Of a DNA stretch of 64,000 nucleotides, positions 1 to 8,670 are shown piece after piece; within the stretch, counting starts at the first letter, position 1, and each line of letters starts with the position of its first letter. The DNA lies in contig NZ_BMTQ01000003.1 of assembly GCF_014649755.1 (NCBI RefSeq), positions 496,001 through 560,000 of the forward strand. Reading direction: 5' to 3'. The notes below the pieces were generated by a model. That model was not told where the DNA came from and made no database searches. It saw only the letters and a program-made list of their open reading frames with translations. Source of the DNA: Streptomyces litmocidini (GTDB lineage Bacteria; Actinomycetota; Actinomycetes; Streptomycetales; Streptomycetaceae). A program made the position numbers and the translations under genes.

Positions 1-887
1 GGGTCGCGGCGCTCGTCCCGCGCGTCCGGCGGGAGGCCGACCTGCTGCTCGCGGCCGTGCCGCCGGGCGAGGCCGTCGACCTGGTGCGGGTGTTCTCCCG
101 TCCGTTCCCGGTCGCGGTGCTCTGCGAACTCCTGGGGATCCCCCGGGAGGAGCGGGGGTACGTCCGCGACTACCTGTACGGCTGGGTCGCGGAGTACGGC
201 GGGGCGAGCACCGTCACGGAGAGCGCGGGCCACGCGCTGTCCCGGTATCTGGAGGGGCTGATCGAGGCGCGGGCCGGGTCGCCCGGGGACGACCTGATCA
301 GCGCGATGCTCCGGCGGGGCGGCGAGGACGCGGAACTGCTGCGGGAGGACGTCCTGGCCGCCGTCCGGTTCCTGCTCGTCGCGGGCCACCGCCCGGTCAC
401 CCGGCTGATCACCGACGGCCTGGAGCTGCTGCTGCGGCAGCGGGAGCACTGGGAGCGGCTCGTCGCCGACCCGGGCCGGCTCGACGCCACCGTCGAGGAG
501 CTGCTGCGCCACGTCACCCCGACGACGCTGGCGTCCCGCTACGCCGGGGTGCCGACCGAGGTGGACGGCTCCGCGCTGGCCGGCGGCGACGGGGTGCACT
601 GCGCCCTCGCGGCCGTCAACCGGGACCCGGACCGCTTCGAGGACCCGGACCGCTTCGACCCCGACCGGACGCCCAACGCCCATCTGTCCTTCGGCCTCGG
701 GCACAAGCACTGCCTGGGCTCGGCGCTCGCCCGCGCCGAGCTGCGGACCGCCTTCGGCACCCTGGTCGCCCGCTTCCCGCGTCTGGCCCTCGCCGAACCG
801 GCCCCGGCGGCCGAGGAGGAGCCCGGGCGGCGACGCCTCCGGGTGGTCCTGGACCCGGACGGCGACCACGAACCCGTACAGCGCTGA
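1..887 (+). CDS. cytochrome P450, 5'-truncated by window edge
   Basis: The frame is open from base 3, so the true start lies outside the window; about 295 residues remain. The heme-cysteine loop FGLGHKHCLG and the K-helix ExxR (EELLRH) mark a soluble bacterial P450, which would need ferredoxin and a reductase as electron donors (family knowledge). The I-helix reads LLVAGHRPVT. Most P450s have an acid-Thr pair after the A-G-x motif, and here Arg-Pro takes that place, so oxygen activation may be unusual. The stop is 9 nt before the next start, which suggests co-transcription with the radical SAM gene. The substrate cannot be inferred. Confidence 0.93.
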   Translation, partial: VAALVPRVRREADLLLAAVPPGEAVDLVRVFSRPFPVAVLCELLGIPREERGYVRDYLYGWVAEYGGASTVTESAGHALSRYLEGLIEARAGSPGDDLISAMLRRGGEDAELLREDVLAAVRFLLVAGHRPVTRLITDGLELLLRQREHWERLVADPGRLDATVEELLRHVTPTTLASRYAGVPTEVDGSALAGGDGVHCALAAVNRDPDRFEDPDRFDPDRTPNAHLSFGLGHKHCLGSALARAELRTAFGTLVARFPRLALAEPAPAAEEEPGRRRLRVVLDPDGDHEPVQR

Positions 888-896
888 GGAGCCGCC

Positions 897-1910
897 GTGG
901 AGATCCCCGACCACCCGCTGGAAGTCCTGTGGGACGTCACGTACGCCTGTCCCCTGCGGTGCACGCACTGCTACTCCGAGTCCGGACGGCGCCCGGCGCG
1001 CCGCCTCTCCGGCGAGGACATGCTGCGCGCCGCCGACGCGATCCTGGCCCTCGGGACGGAAGGGGTGTGCCTGGCCGGGGGCGAGCCGCTGCTCGTGCCG
1101 GAGCTGTTCGCGGTCGCCGGGCGGTTCACCGCCGCCGGGGTGCCGGTGTCGCTGTTCACCAGCGGCTGGACGCTCGACCGGGCGTCCGCCGAGGCCGCCG
1201 CGGGCGCCTTCTCGGCGGTGAGCGTGAGCCTCGACGGGGCCACGGCCGCCGTCCACGACCGGATACGGGGCCGACGCGGTTCCTTCGACCGCGCGGTGGC
1301 CGCCCTGGCGCTGCTCGCCGGCGCGGGGAACGCGGCGATCGGCGTCGACTACGTGGTCATGCGGAGCAACGCCCACCAGGTCGAGGAGTTCCTCACCGCC
1401 GTCGCTCCCCGCTTCCCGGGTCTCGGGCGGGTGTCGTTCGGGGCCGTCGTCCCGGAGGGGCTCGCCAGCCGGCCGGGTTTCGCGGAGCACGAGCTGCTCG
1501 ACGACGCGCGGGTACGGCTCCTGGGCAGCCCGGAGTACGGGCGGCGCCTCCAGGACCTCGCACCGCCGGGCGTCCGGGTGACGAGCACCGACAACCTGGC
1601 CCTGCGGATGAGCCCCGACCTGATCGCCGCGGGCGTGTGCCTGCCGGTGCTCCAGATCGAACCGGACGGCGCGGTGCGGGCGATGGCGGCCTACGAGGGG
1701 ACCGTGGGGAACGTCCTGACGGACGATCCGGCGGAGCTGTGGCGGCGGGCCGTCGCCCGCTGGCACGACCCGTTCGTACGGGAGGTCCTGGCCCCGGTGC
1801 GGACCATGCGGGAGTGGGCGGAGGCCACGCGGGCGATCGACCTCCGCTTCGGCACGGAGGCGGACCGGCGGCGGATCGCCCGCCGTCCGGCGTTCGTCCC
1901 GGGCGGCTGA
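897..1910 (+). CDS. radical SAM protein
   Basis: A 337-residue protein with the radical SAM cluster motif CPLRCTHC (Cys18, Cys22, Cys25), which holds a 4Fe-4S cluster and S-adenosylmethionine, and a GGEP motif near residue 61. The fold resembles peptide- or cofactor-modifying enzymes (PqqE/MftC-like N-terminal half). The C-terminal region keeps a segment like the start of a SPASM domain (VCLPVLQIEPDG) but lacks the usual set of cysteines, so auxiliary clusters are probably absent or reduced. It starts with GTG at 897 after a GAGGAG site that overlaps the P450 stop. Its position between a P450 and a carboxyltransferase suggests a biosynthetic cluster; the substrate is unknown. Confidence 0.9.
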   Translation: MEIPDHPLEVLWDVTYACPLRCTHCYSESGRRPARRLSGEDMLRAADAILALGTEGVCLAGGEPLLVPELFAVAGRFTAAGVPVSLFTSGWTLDRASAEAAAGAFSAVSVSLDGATAAVHDRIRGRRGSFDRAVAALALLAGAGNAAIGVDYVVMRSNAHQVEEFLTAVAPRFPGLGRVSFGAVVPEGLASRPGFAEHELLDDARVRLLGSPEYGRRLQDLAPPGVRVTSTDNLALRMSPDLIAAGVCLPVLQIEPDGAVRAMAAYEGTVGNVLTDDPAELWRRAVARWHDPFVREVLAPVRTMREWAEATRAIDLRFGTEADRRRIARRPAFVPGG

Positions 1911-2007
1911 CGGCTACCGGGCGGTAGGGTGGTGGAGCAGCACCGCCCGGACGCCGGAGTGGCGCGCCATCCCGTCCGTATCCCCGGCCATGAGCGGCGA
2001 GGCCAGC

Positions 2008-3366
2008 ATGAGCGATCCGACGACGGCACGCGGGGCGATCGCCCTCGTCACCGACGACTTCAGCGAACTCCCCTTCGCCGAAGGCCCCCTGACCGGTGAC
2101 GGGCCGATCGGCTGGCCCGGCTACTCCGCCGCGCACGCCCGCGCCGCCGAGCGCACCGGCGAGACCGAGTCGGTGGTCTGCGGCACGGGCGTGGTGGGCG
2201 GGGTGACGGCGGTGCTGATCTCCTTCGAGTTCCGGTTCCTCGGCGGGTCCCTCGGGGAGCGGACGGGCGCGCGGGCCGCCGCCGCCCACGCGCTGGCCCG
2301 GGCGCGACGGCTGCCCGTGGTCGTCCTCCCGGCCACCGGCGGCAGCCGGATGCACGAGGGCATGCGCGCCCTGCTGCAACTCCAGCTCCTGGCCCGCGAG
2401 TCGGAGGCCACCCGGGCCGCCGGCCTGCCGCAGGTCGCCGTGCTGCGGGATCCGACCACGGGCGGCGGCTGGGCCACGCTCGGCGCCGGTTCCGACGTCG
2501 TCCTCGCCCTGCCCGGCGCCCAGGTCGGCTTCGCCGGTTCCCGCGTGCGGCCGCCGGACGCGGACCCGGCCGCGTACACCGCGGAGGCCCAGTTCGCCCA
2601 CGGCCACCTCGACGCGATCGTGCCGCCCGCGGCGCTGCGCGAGACCCTCGGGCGATGGCTGTCGCTGCTCGTCCGGCCCGCCGAGGGCCCGGTCGCGCCG
2701 CCGTACGCGCTCGGCGACCCGGGGGCGCCGCCCTCCGCGAGCGGCCGGGAGGCGGTGGCGCGCGCCCGGCATCCCGACCGGCCCCGGGCCGACGCGTACC
2801 TCGACGCCCACTTCACCCTGCGCGAGGAGATCTCCGGCGACCGCTGCGGGGGCGTCGACCCGGGCATGCGGTGCGGCTTCGGGCGGCTCCCGGACGGCGG
2901 CACCGTCGCCTACGCGGCCCAGTGCGGCACGGCGACCCGCCCGGCCGGCTTCCGCACGGCGGCCCGTCTGGTGCGCCTGGCCGGCCGGCTCGGCATCCCG
3001 GTGCTGACCCTCGTGGACACCCCGGGCGCCGCCAACGACCCGGCGGCGGAGCGCGCGGGCGCGGGGACGGCGATCGCCGACCTGTTCGCCGCCGTCGCCT
3101 CCGCCCGCACCCCGCTCACCTCGCTGCTCATCGGCGAGGGAGGGTCGGGAGGCGCCCTGGCGCTCGCCGCGCCGGGCAACACCTGGGCCACTCCGGACGG
3201 TTACTTCTCCGTCATCGCGCCCGAGGCGGCCGCGGCCATCCTCAAGCGGGCCCCCGAGGAGGCCGCGGCCACGGCGGACCGACTGCGGCTGCGTCCCCAG
3301 GACCTGGTGGACCTCGGCGTCGTCCGGGGCGTCGTGGGGCCTCCGCCGGGGCGGCCCCGGAGCTGA
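2008..3366 (+). CDS. fused beta/alpha acyl-CoA carboxyltransferase-like protein
   Basis: Two crotonase-fold halves follow each other in one chain of about 452 residues. The first contains GSLGERTG and TGGSRMHEG, as in AccD-type beta subunits; the second contains VDTPGA and GEGGSGGALALA, as in AccA-type alpha subunits. The AccD zinc-finger cysteines are absent. Such fused chains move a carboxyl group between biotin and an acyl-CoA, or act in biotin-independent malonate decarboxylases; which applies here is open, because no biotin carboxylase or carrier gene is visible. I prefer ATG 2008, which has a GGCGAGG-like site about 8 nt upstream, over ATG 1990, which has none. It lies 97 nt after the radical SAM gene. 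Confidence 0.82.
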   Translation: MSDPTTARGAIALVTDDFSELPFAEGPLTGDGPIGWPGYSAAHARAAERTGETESVVCGTGVVGGVTAVLISFEFRFLGGSLGERTGARAAAAHALARARRLPVVVLPATGGSRMHEGMRALLQLQLLARESEATRAAGLPQVAVLRDPTTGGGWATLGAGSDVVLALPGAQVGFAGSRVRPPDADPAAYTAEAQFAHGHLDAIVPPAALRETLGRWLSLLVRPAEGPVAPPYALGDPGAPPSASGREAVARARHPDRPRADAYLDAHFTLREEISGDRCGGVDPGMRCGFGRLPDGGTVAYAAQCGTATRPAGFRTAARLVRLAGRLGIPVLTLVDTPGAANDPAAERAGAGTAIADLFAAVASARTPLTSLLIGEGGSGGALALAAPGNTWATPDGYFSVIAPEAAAAILKRAPEEAAATADRLRLRPQDLVDLGVVRGVVGPPPGRPRS

Positions 3367-3379
3367 GGGACGGCCCGGA

Positions 3380-3400
3380 AGCCCGGCGGCCGTCCGGGCT
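3380..3400. terminator. weak hairpin between convergent genes
   Basis: Seven-base arms AGCCCGG and CCGGGCT surround a 7-nt loop just after the carboxyltransferase stop, between converging genes. There is no T-tract, so the call is weak. Confidence 0.35.
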
Positions 3401-3433
3401 CCCCCGGCTCCCGGCTTCTCCACCCGGGCCTCC

Positions 3434-3757
3434 CTACTCGCCCAGGGCCCGCTTCAGTCCGGCCTTGTCCATCGAGGAGCGGCCGTGGATGTTGCGGCGC
3501 TGGGCCTCGGCGTAGAGCTGGTCGTAGGTCGGGCCCTCCGAGCCGCTGTGCGAGCGCTTGCCGCCGCGGCGCGAGGAGGACATGTCCTGCGTGGAGCTCC
3601 TGCTCGCGGTCTTCGCCTCGCCGGACCGCGCCCGTTCCTTGTTCACCGTGCGTGCGGCGATCTCCTCGGCGCGCTTCTCGTTCTCGCCCCGGTCCAGGGC
3701 GCTCTCCTTGATGTGCTCGTACTGCCGCTCCCGCTTGGCGTTCGATCCGCGCGGCAT
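3434..3757 (-). CDS. small basic protein with Rho-N-like C-terminus
   Basis: A 107-residue, strongly charged protein. ATG 3757 follows a clear GAGGAG site; the same frame stays open upstream but without such a site. The N-terminal half is Lys/Arg/Glu rich and probably helical (ERQYEHIKESALDRGENEKR). The last 30 residues (YDQLYAEAQRRNIHGRSSMD) resemble the SAP-like Rho termination-factor N-terminal fold that binds nucleic acid. Databases often call this Streptomyces family a plasmid stabilisation protein, for which nothing here gives support. It is the last gene of a leftward group with the STAS and ATPase genes. Confidence 0.8.
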   Translation of the reverse strand: MPRGSNAKRERQYEHIKESALDRGENEKRAEEIAARTVNKERARSGEAKTASRSSTQDMSSSRRGGKRSHSGSEGPTYDQLYAEAQRRNIHGRSSMDKAGLKRALGE

Positions 3758-3822
3758 GACCCGCTCCTCTCCGTCCGGATGCGCTTGCCCCCGCGCCCGA
3801 CGCCTGCCCGCCCCCGGCGGGT

Positions 3823-4287
3823 CTAATCCGGTTCGTCCCGCTTCCCCCGGGGCGGGCGGTCGACCTCCAGCCAGACCACCTTGCCCATGGCCCCCGGGCC
3901 CTTGTCCCGGCTGCCCCAGTCGCCGGCGAGCCGGTCCAGGACCATCAGGCCGTGCCCGCCGGGCAGCGCGGGAGACCGGGGCGTCCGCACCTGCGGATGC
4001 TCCGGGCTGGCGTCGTACACCTCGACGCGCAGACGCTCCCGCCCGTTCCGCAGGACGAACTGCTCGGGGCCGCCGGCGTGCAGGCAGGCGTTGGTGACGA
4101 CCTCCGACACGAGGAGCAGGACGTCCTCGACGCGCTCCTCGGCCTCCTCGCCGTCCGCCGGGATCCACCCCCAGTCGGCCAGGGCCTTCGCGGTGAAGTC
4201 CCGGCAGCGCGAGACGACGCCGCGCGTCCCGTGCAGCACCAGTCTGCGGACCTGTTCCGGGGGACCGCCGTCACCGTCGTCAGCCAT
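3823..4287 (-). CDS. RsbW/SpoIIAB-like ATP-binding protein
   Basis: A 154-residue HATPase_c_2 domain protein. The N-box segment LLLVSEVVTNACLHAG and the G-box segment GGHGLMVLDRL are typical of anti-sigma-factor kinases in Streptomyces. Family role: it binds a sigma factor, or phosphorylates a STAS antagonist with ATP, in the cytoplasm. Its start overlaps the end of the preceding STAS gene by 8 nt, which implies translational coupling and a partner-switch pair. No sigma-factor gene is adjacent, so the target cannot be named. Confidence 0.9.
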   Translation of the reverse strand: MADDGDGGPPEQVRRLVLHGTRGVVSRCRDFTAKALADWGWIPADGEEAEERVEDVLLLVSEVVTNACLHAGGPEQFVLRNGRERLRVEVYDASPEHPQVRTPRSPALPGGHGLMVLDRLAGDWGSRDKGPGAMGKVVWLEVDRPPRGKRDEPD

Positions 4288-4705
4288 GGATGTCTCCCCC
4301 GTCCCGTGTCCCTGCGTCTTCGTCGGCCAGCGCCTCGACCGCGTCCGCGTACACCCGGAAGACCGTCCGTGCCCCGGTGATGTCGAACATCCGGTCCACC
4401 GGCGGGTGGAGTCCGGCGAGGTCGAGGCGCCCGTCCGTCTCTCGCAGGCGTGCGCGGGCCCGCAACAGCTCGTTCAGGCCGGTCGAGTCGCAGAAGGTCA
4501 GGCCTGAGCAGTCCACGACTACCCGCCGGGCCCGGGCGCATGCGTCCAGCGCCCGGCTCAGCGGGCCGGCCGTGTCGTGGTCGAGCTCGCCGCCCAGCTC
4601 GAGGACGACCACCGCGTCGGGCGTCCCGGGCCGGGCCCGGACGACGAACCGGGGGGCGGGGGACGGCGGCCGCTCCCCCGTACTGTCGTCGGCGTCCATG
4701 GACAC
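4280..4705 (-). CDS. STAS-domain anti-sigma-factor antagonist
   Basis: A 141-residue protein with one STAS domain. The segment VVDCSGLTFCDSTGLNELL carries the conserved D-S-T-G loop in which the serine is phosphorylated by the partner kinase (family knowledge). It starts with GTG 4705 behind a GAGGAGG site. It overlaps the downstream RsbW-like kinase by 8 nt, so the two probably work as a partner-switch module. The N-terminal 25 residues are polar and Pro-rich and are not part of the domain. Confidence 0.9.
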   Translation of the reverse strand: MSMDADDSTGERPPSPAPRFVVRARPGTPDAVVVLELGGELDHDTAGPLSRALDACARARRVVVDCSGLTFCDSTGLNELLRARARLRETDGRLDLAGLHPPVDRMFDITGARTVFRVYADAVEALADEDAGTRDGGDIHG

Positions 4706-4772
4706 CGGCCCACCTCCTCGTACCGCTCGACGGGACCACCTCTCCCCCCAGTTTCGGCCAGATGGCCCCGAT

Positions 4773-4794
4773 CGACACCCCCTCGGGGGTGTCG
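4773..4794 (-). terminator. hairpin after serine hydrolase gene
   Basis: Ten-base perfect arms (CGACACCCCC and GGGGGTGTCG) around a 2-nt loop lie 8 nt beyond the stop of the leftward serine hydrolase gene and upstream of the STAS gene. They probably separate the two units. Confidence 0.6.
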
Positions 4795-4801
4795 GACCCT
4801 T

Positions 4802-6010
4802 CTAGCGGGGCTGGACCGCGCCGTCGTAGACGTGGTCCGGGGTGACGATCGAGGTGATCGCGCGGGCGAGCGGCGTGGACGGCTCCTGGCCCTGGCTGGT
4901 GATGTCGGTGTTGATCATGATGACGAGCGTGGCGTCCCGCTCGGGCAGGTGGACGGTCACCGTCTCGTACCCGGGGATCGAGCCGTTGTGCCCGATCCAC
5001 CCGTTGGCGTCGAAGATGCCGAGGCCGTAGCCGAGGCCGGGGTGGCCGGTCGGCAGCGTCTTGAGCCGCTGCGCCTGTGTCCGGGGGCTGAGCAGCTCGC
5101 CGGTGGCGAGGATCTTCGCCCAGCGGCGCAGGTCGTGCATGTCGGAGATCATCGCCCCGGCCGCCCAGGCCCAGCTGGGGTTCCAGTCGGTGGAGTCCAC
5201 GACCGCGCCGCTGAGCGTCTGGTCGGTGTAGCCGCGGGGGTGCGGCTCGGGGAACTCGGGGCCGGTGGGGAGGAAGGTGTGGCGCAGGCGGGCCGGGCGG
5301 AGCACGCGGTCGCGGAGGAACTCGGTCAGCGGCCGGCCGCTGACCTTCTCCACCACCAGGCCGAGGAGCACCAGGTTGCTGTTCGAGTACTCGAACCGCG
5401 CGCCCGGCTCGAAGGTGTTCTTGTGCCTGAAGCCGTACGCGAGCGTCTCCTCCGGGGTGAAGGAGCGCCGCGGGTCGCTGAGCAGGGCGTGGACGAAGTC
5501 CGGGTCGGAGGTGTACGGGAAGAGGCCGCTGCGCATCTCGGCGAGGTGGCGCAGGGTGATCCGGCGGCCGTTCGGCACTCCGCGGACGTAGCGGGCGATG
5601 GGGTCGTCGAGGCGGATCCGGTGGTCGTCGACGAGCTCCAGGAGGGCGGTGACCGTGAAGGTCTTGGTCTCGCTGCCGATGCGGACGAAGCCGTCGGTGG
5701 TCATCGGCTCGCGGGTGACCTTGTCGGCGACGCCGGTCGCGCGGACGTAGCTTCCCTTGCCGGGCAGCCACAGGCCGACGGCGACGCCGGGGATGCCGGC
5801 CCGCTTGCGGACGTCCTCGATGGCCCGGTCGAGCCGAGCGGTGAGTGCGGGGCCGAGTCCGCCGGGCGGGCAGTCGTCCTCCCCGTGCCCGACGACGGCG
5901 GCGCCGCTCACGGGGTGGACGGCGGCGGCGGGCGCGGCCGTCACGGGGGCCAGCACGGACGCCACGAGCAACGTCGCGGCGAACAGCCGTCGGGAGGGGG
6001 TGCGTCGCAT
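4802..6010 (-). CDS. secreted serine hydrolase, class C beta-lactamase/D-Ala-D-Ala carboxypeptidase fold
   Basis: 402 residues beginning with a Sec signal peptide (Arg-rich start, hydrophobic core, AAPAAA region near residue 30). The three active-site elements of the family are visible: S-x-x-K in RIGSETKTF, Y-S-N in FEYSNSNLV, and the H-x-G element in IGHNGSIPGYE. Family members are esterases, DD-peptidases or beta-lactamases acting outside the membrane; the sequence does not settle which. It is transcribed alone, with a hairpin after the stop. Confidence 0.92.
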   Translation of the reverse strand: MRRTPSRRLFAATLLVASVLAPVTAAPAAAVHPVSGAAVVGHGEDDCPPGGLGPALTARLDRAIEDVRKRAGIPGVAVGLWLPGKGSYVRATGVADKVTREPMTTDGFVRIGSETKTFTVTALLELVDDHRIRLDDPIARYVRGVPNGRRITLRHLAEMRSGLFPYTSDPDFVHALLSDPRRSFTPEETLAYGFRHKNTFEPGARFEYSNSNLVLLGLVVEKVSGRPLTEFLRDRVLRPARLRHTFLPTGPEFPEPHPRGYTDQTLSGAVVDSTDWNPSWAWAAGAMISDMHDLRRWAKILATGELLSPRTQAQRLKTLPTGHPGLGYGLGIFDANGWIGHNGSIPGYETVTVHLPERDATLVIMINTDITSQGQEPSTPLARAITSIVTPDHVYDGAVQPR

Positions 6011-6212
6011 GTCGGGGGTGCCTCTTCCGGGTCACGAGCTCGGGGTCACGGGCTCAGGAGGGGCATCATCACCACCGGGGGCCGGGGCGGGGGCGCTCCG
6101 GTCCGGCGCGTGCGCGGCGAGTCCACCCGTACGGGGCCACGGGGGGGGACGACCGGTACGGCCTCGGGGCCGGATAATGGCCACCCCCGACCACTGTGGA
6201 GACGAAGGACCG

Positions 6213-6602
6213 ATGACGCTGAAAGAGGGCCTGCGGGTGAGGCTGGCGGCGGACCTCCGGCTGGGCCGGGTCGTCCCGGCGGGCGAGGACCCGGCGGAGG
6301 AGGGGGGCGGGGCGGGGTTCCTGGCTCTGGCCGCGGGCGTCGAGGGGACCGTCGAGCGGGTGGACGAGGACCGGCCGCAGAGCCATGAGGTCCGTGAGTA
6401 CGAGCGGCTCAAGTCGCTCCTCGACGACTTCGGCCACCAGATGCCTCCGGGCAGCAGACGGCAGTTGGAGGAGCAGGTCGGCTCGCTGGAGCCGGCGTGG
6501 ACCGCCCACCGGGAACGGGTGCTGCGTCTGACGGTCCGTGTCCGCTTCGACAACGGCTTCGTCCTCGACGACGCGCCCGGGGACCTCTTCACCGCCCTCT
6601 GA
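6213..6602 (+). CDS. hypothetical protein (129 aa)
   Basis: I do not recognise this family. ATG 6213 follows a GAAGGA site. The protein is acidic and soluble, with a glycine/glutamate loop near residues 25-32, a predicted helical stretch (EYERLKSLLDDFGHQMP) and a C-terminal beta-like segment ending VRFDNGFVLDDAPGDLF, which could be a small beta-barrel. It has no signal peptide or membrane span. Codon use matches its neighbours, so it is likely a real gene. It lies between divergent and co-directional genes with no operon partner. Confidence 0.65.
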   Translation: MTLKEGLRVRLAADLRLGRVVPAGEDPAEEGGGAGFLALAAGVEGTVERVDEDRPQSHEVREYERLKSLLDDFGHQMPPGSRRQLEEQVGSLEPAWTAHRERVLRLTVRVRFDNGFVLDDAPGDLFTAL

Positions 6603-6627
6603 ACACGCGCTCCCCTTCTCACGCGAT

Positions 6628-6653
6628 TTTGCGATAACCGCAAAGTTCTTTGC
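6628..6653. promoter_or_regulatory. two overlapping palindromes upstream of MFS gene
   Basis: TTTGCG-ATAAC-CGCAAA (6628-6644) and the perfect 14-bp palindrome GCAAAGTTCTTTGC (6640-6653) share one half-site. They sit about 60 bp before the MFS start in a locally AT-rich patch, which suits an operator. No regulator gene is adjacent. Confidence 0.55.
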
Positions 6654-6713
6654 CACTTTTCTTCCCCCGTCCGAGTCTGGGCGTCATCCGGTCTCGCCGA
6701 AGGGGGAACACGC

Positions 6714-8105
6714 ATGCCCACGCCATCCCTGACCGCCGCTCCACCCGCACCCCTGAGTTCGCGCCGGCGCCGGACGGTGCTGGCGGTCTGCGCGCTCAGC
6801 ATGTTCCTGGTCGGTGTCGACGCCACCATCGTCAACGTGGGCCTGCCCGAGATCGGCCGGGGCCTCGACGTGGGCACCCGCGGCCTCGAATGGGTCGTGG
6901 ACGCGTACACGGCGGTCATGGCCAGTCTGCTCATCGTCTCCGGTGCCCTCGCCGACCGCTTCGGGCGCCGCCGGGTCTTCCGGTGCGGGCTGCTCGTCTT
7001 CGGCATGGCCTCCCTCGTGTGCGCCCTCGCCCCGTCGCCCGGCGTGCTGGTGGCGGCCCGGGCCGTCCAGGGGATCGGCGCCTCGATGCTGAGCCCGGTG
7101 GCCCTGGCCATCGTGGTGAACGCGATGCCCGACCCGCGCGAACGGGCCCGCGCCATCGGCGTCTGGGCCTCGGTCTTCGGGCTGAGCATGGCGGCGGGCC
7201 CGGTCACCGGCGGCGCGCTCATCGCCGCGTTCGGCTGGCGCTCGGTGTTCTGGATCAACGCTCCGGTGGTGCTCCTCGTCCTCGCCCTGGTCGCCCTGTT
7301 CGTGCCGGAGTCCCGCGGGGAGCGCGCCCGCCGTCTCGACCTGCCCGGTCAACTGCTCCTCACCGTGGTGCTCTTCCTCACCACCGGCCTCCTCGTCGAA
7401 GGCCCCCGCATCGGCTGGACGTCGCCCGCGGCCCTCATCGGTTACGCGCTGGCCGCGGCGGCCACGGCCGGCTTCGTCCGGGTCGAACTCCGGCGCGAGG
7501 AGCCGCTGATGGACCTCGGCCTGTTCCGCCGGCCGCCGTTCGTCACGGCGGTGCTCGGCGCGACGGCGGTCTTCGTCGCCCTCAACATGACCCTGCTCCT
7601 CAGTACCCTCTACCTCCAGCAGGCCCGCGGCTGGACGCCGCTCGCGGCCGGCGCCGCGACCCTGCCCATGGCGCTCGGCGCCACGCTCTGCGCTCCCTGG
7701 TCGGGTGTGCTGGTGGGCCGCGTCGGGCCCCGGCGCCCGCTGCTCCTGGCGGGCGGGTTCACCGCGGCCGGCGGCCTCTGCCTCATGGGCCTGGACGGGG
7801 ACACGGGCGTGCCGCCGATCCTCCTCGCCTTCCTGCTGATCGGCATCGGCTTCGGCTTCGCCAACGCCCCCCTGACGAACACCGCGGTCGGCGGCCTGCC
7901 GCCGTCCCGGGCGGGAGTGGCGGGGGCGATCACCTCCACCTCGCGCCAGGTCGGCGTGGCGATCGGCATCGCCGTCGCCGGCGGACTGGTCGCGGGCACC
8001 ACCCCGGCCGGCCTCCCCGCCGCGGCCCGCCCGGGCTGGCTCGTCGTGACGGCGTGCGGGCTCTTCCTCCTGGTGGTGGCACGCGCCGCGAGGCCGAGGA
8101 GCTGA
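6714..8105 (+). CDS. MFS drug exporter, DHA2/EmrB-QacA type
   Basis: A 463-residue membrane protein with roughly 14 hydrophobic segments, as in the DHA2 family of proton-coupled multidrug exporters. The motif-A loop GALADRFGRRRV follows the second span, and an acidic residue lies in the first span (LVGVDATIVNVGLP, a DHA2 signature region). ATG 6714 sits behind GAAGGGGGA. It is transcribed alone after a pair of palindromes that may be its operator. The substrate is unknown. Confidence 0.93.
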   Translation: MPTPSLTAAPPAPLSSRRRRTVLAVCALSMFLVGVDATIVNVGLPEIGRGLDVGTRGLEWVVDAYTAVMASLLIVSGALADRFGRRRVFRCGLLVFGMASLVCALAPSPGVLVAARAVQGIGASMLSPVALAIVVNAMPDPRERARAIGVWASVFGLSMAAGPVTGGALIAAFGWRSVFWINAPVVLLVLALVALFVPESRGERARRLDLPGQLLLTVVLFLTTGLLVEGPRIGWTSPAALIGYALAAAATAGFVRVELRREEPLMDLGLFRRPPFVTAVLGATAVFVALNMTLLLSTLYLQQARGWTPLAAGAATLPMALGATLCAPWSGVLVGRVGPRRPLLLAGGFTAAGGLCLMGLDGDTGVPPILLAFLLIGIGFGFANAPLTNTAVGGLPPSRAGVAGAITSTSRQVGVAIGIAVAGGLVAGTTPAGLPAAARPGWLVVTACGLFLLVVARAARPRS

Positions 8106-8169
8106 CGGGCGGGCTCGCGCACGGCGGGCGCGTCCTCCCCGGGATCCGTACGGGCGTTCGGCGTACGCC

Positions 8170-8209
8170 GCCCGGGGCACCGCGTCGCGCGCGGCGAGGC
8201 GCCCCGGGC
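8170..8209. terminator. hairpin between convergent genes
   Basis: GCCCGGGGC (8170-8178) pairs with GCCCCGGGC (8201-8209), and an inner CCGCG/CGCGG stem lies between them. The site is between the MFS gene and the convergent membrane-protein gene. Confidence 0.5.
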
Positions 8210-8233
8210 ACGCCACTCCGCGGCGAAAGGCCG

Positions 8234-8593
8234 TCAGATGCCGGGTCCGTACCCGGGATCCGGACCCTGCCGCGGATGCCACCAGACCGCGAGACCCCCC
8301 AGGGCGAGTCCGGCGACGACCACGCAGACGAGCAGCGCCACCCACGGCCGGAGCCATCGGGTGGCTGCCGCCCAGCACAGCGGGGGGACGACCGGACCGG
8401 CGAAGAGGATCAGCGGCAGATCGACGAGGATCACGCCCCAGTCCCGCGCGTGCGCCTCGAAGCCGCCGTCGATGCTGTACGCGGCCCGGGACAGCGCGAA
8501 GGCGCCCGTCACCGCGGCCCCGACGACGGCGAGCAGGCAGCCGACGGCGCTCTCGGCCCGGTCCCGTGCTTCCTGTGACGGCGTCTCGCTCAT
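8234..8593 (-). CDS. small membrane protein
   Basis: A 119-residue protein with three hydrophobic segments (VGCLLAVVGAAVTGAF; WGVILVDLPLILFAGPVVPP; WVALLVCVVVAGLALGGLAV) separated by short polar loops, and a polar C-terminus. ATG 8593 is the first start in a frame whose upstream part looks non-coding. Similar unnamed Streptomyces membrane proteins exist; I assign no function. It lies downstream of, and in the same direction as, the phosphopantetheinyl transferase gene. Confidence 0.7.
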   Translation of the reverse strand: MSETPSQEARDRAESAVGCLLAVVGAAVTGAFALSRAAYSIDGGFEAHARDWGVILVDLPLILFAGPVVPPLCWAAATRWLRPWVALLVCVVVAGLALGGLAVWWHPRQGPDPGYGPGI

Positions 8594-8670
8594 GCCCGGG
8601 ACGGACGCCGGACGGCGCCGCCCGGTTCCCCGCGCCGGTGCGCCCGGCCCCGGTGGGACGCCTCGTGGGG

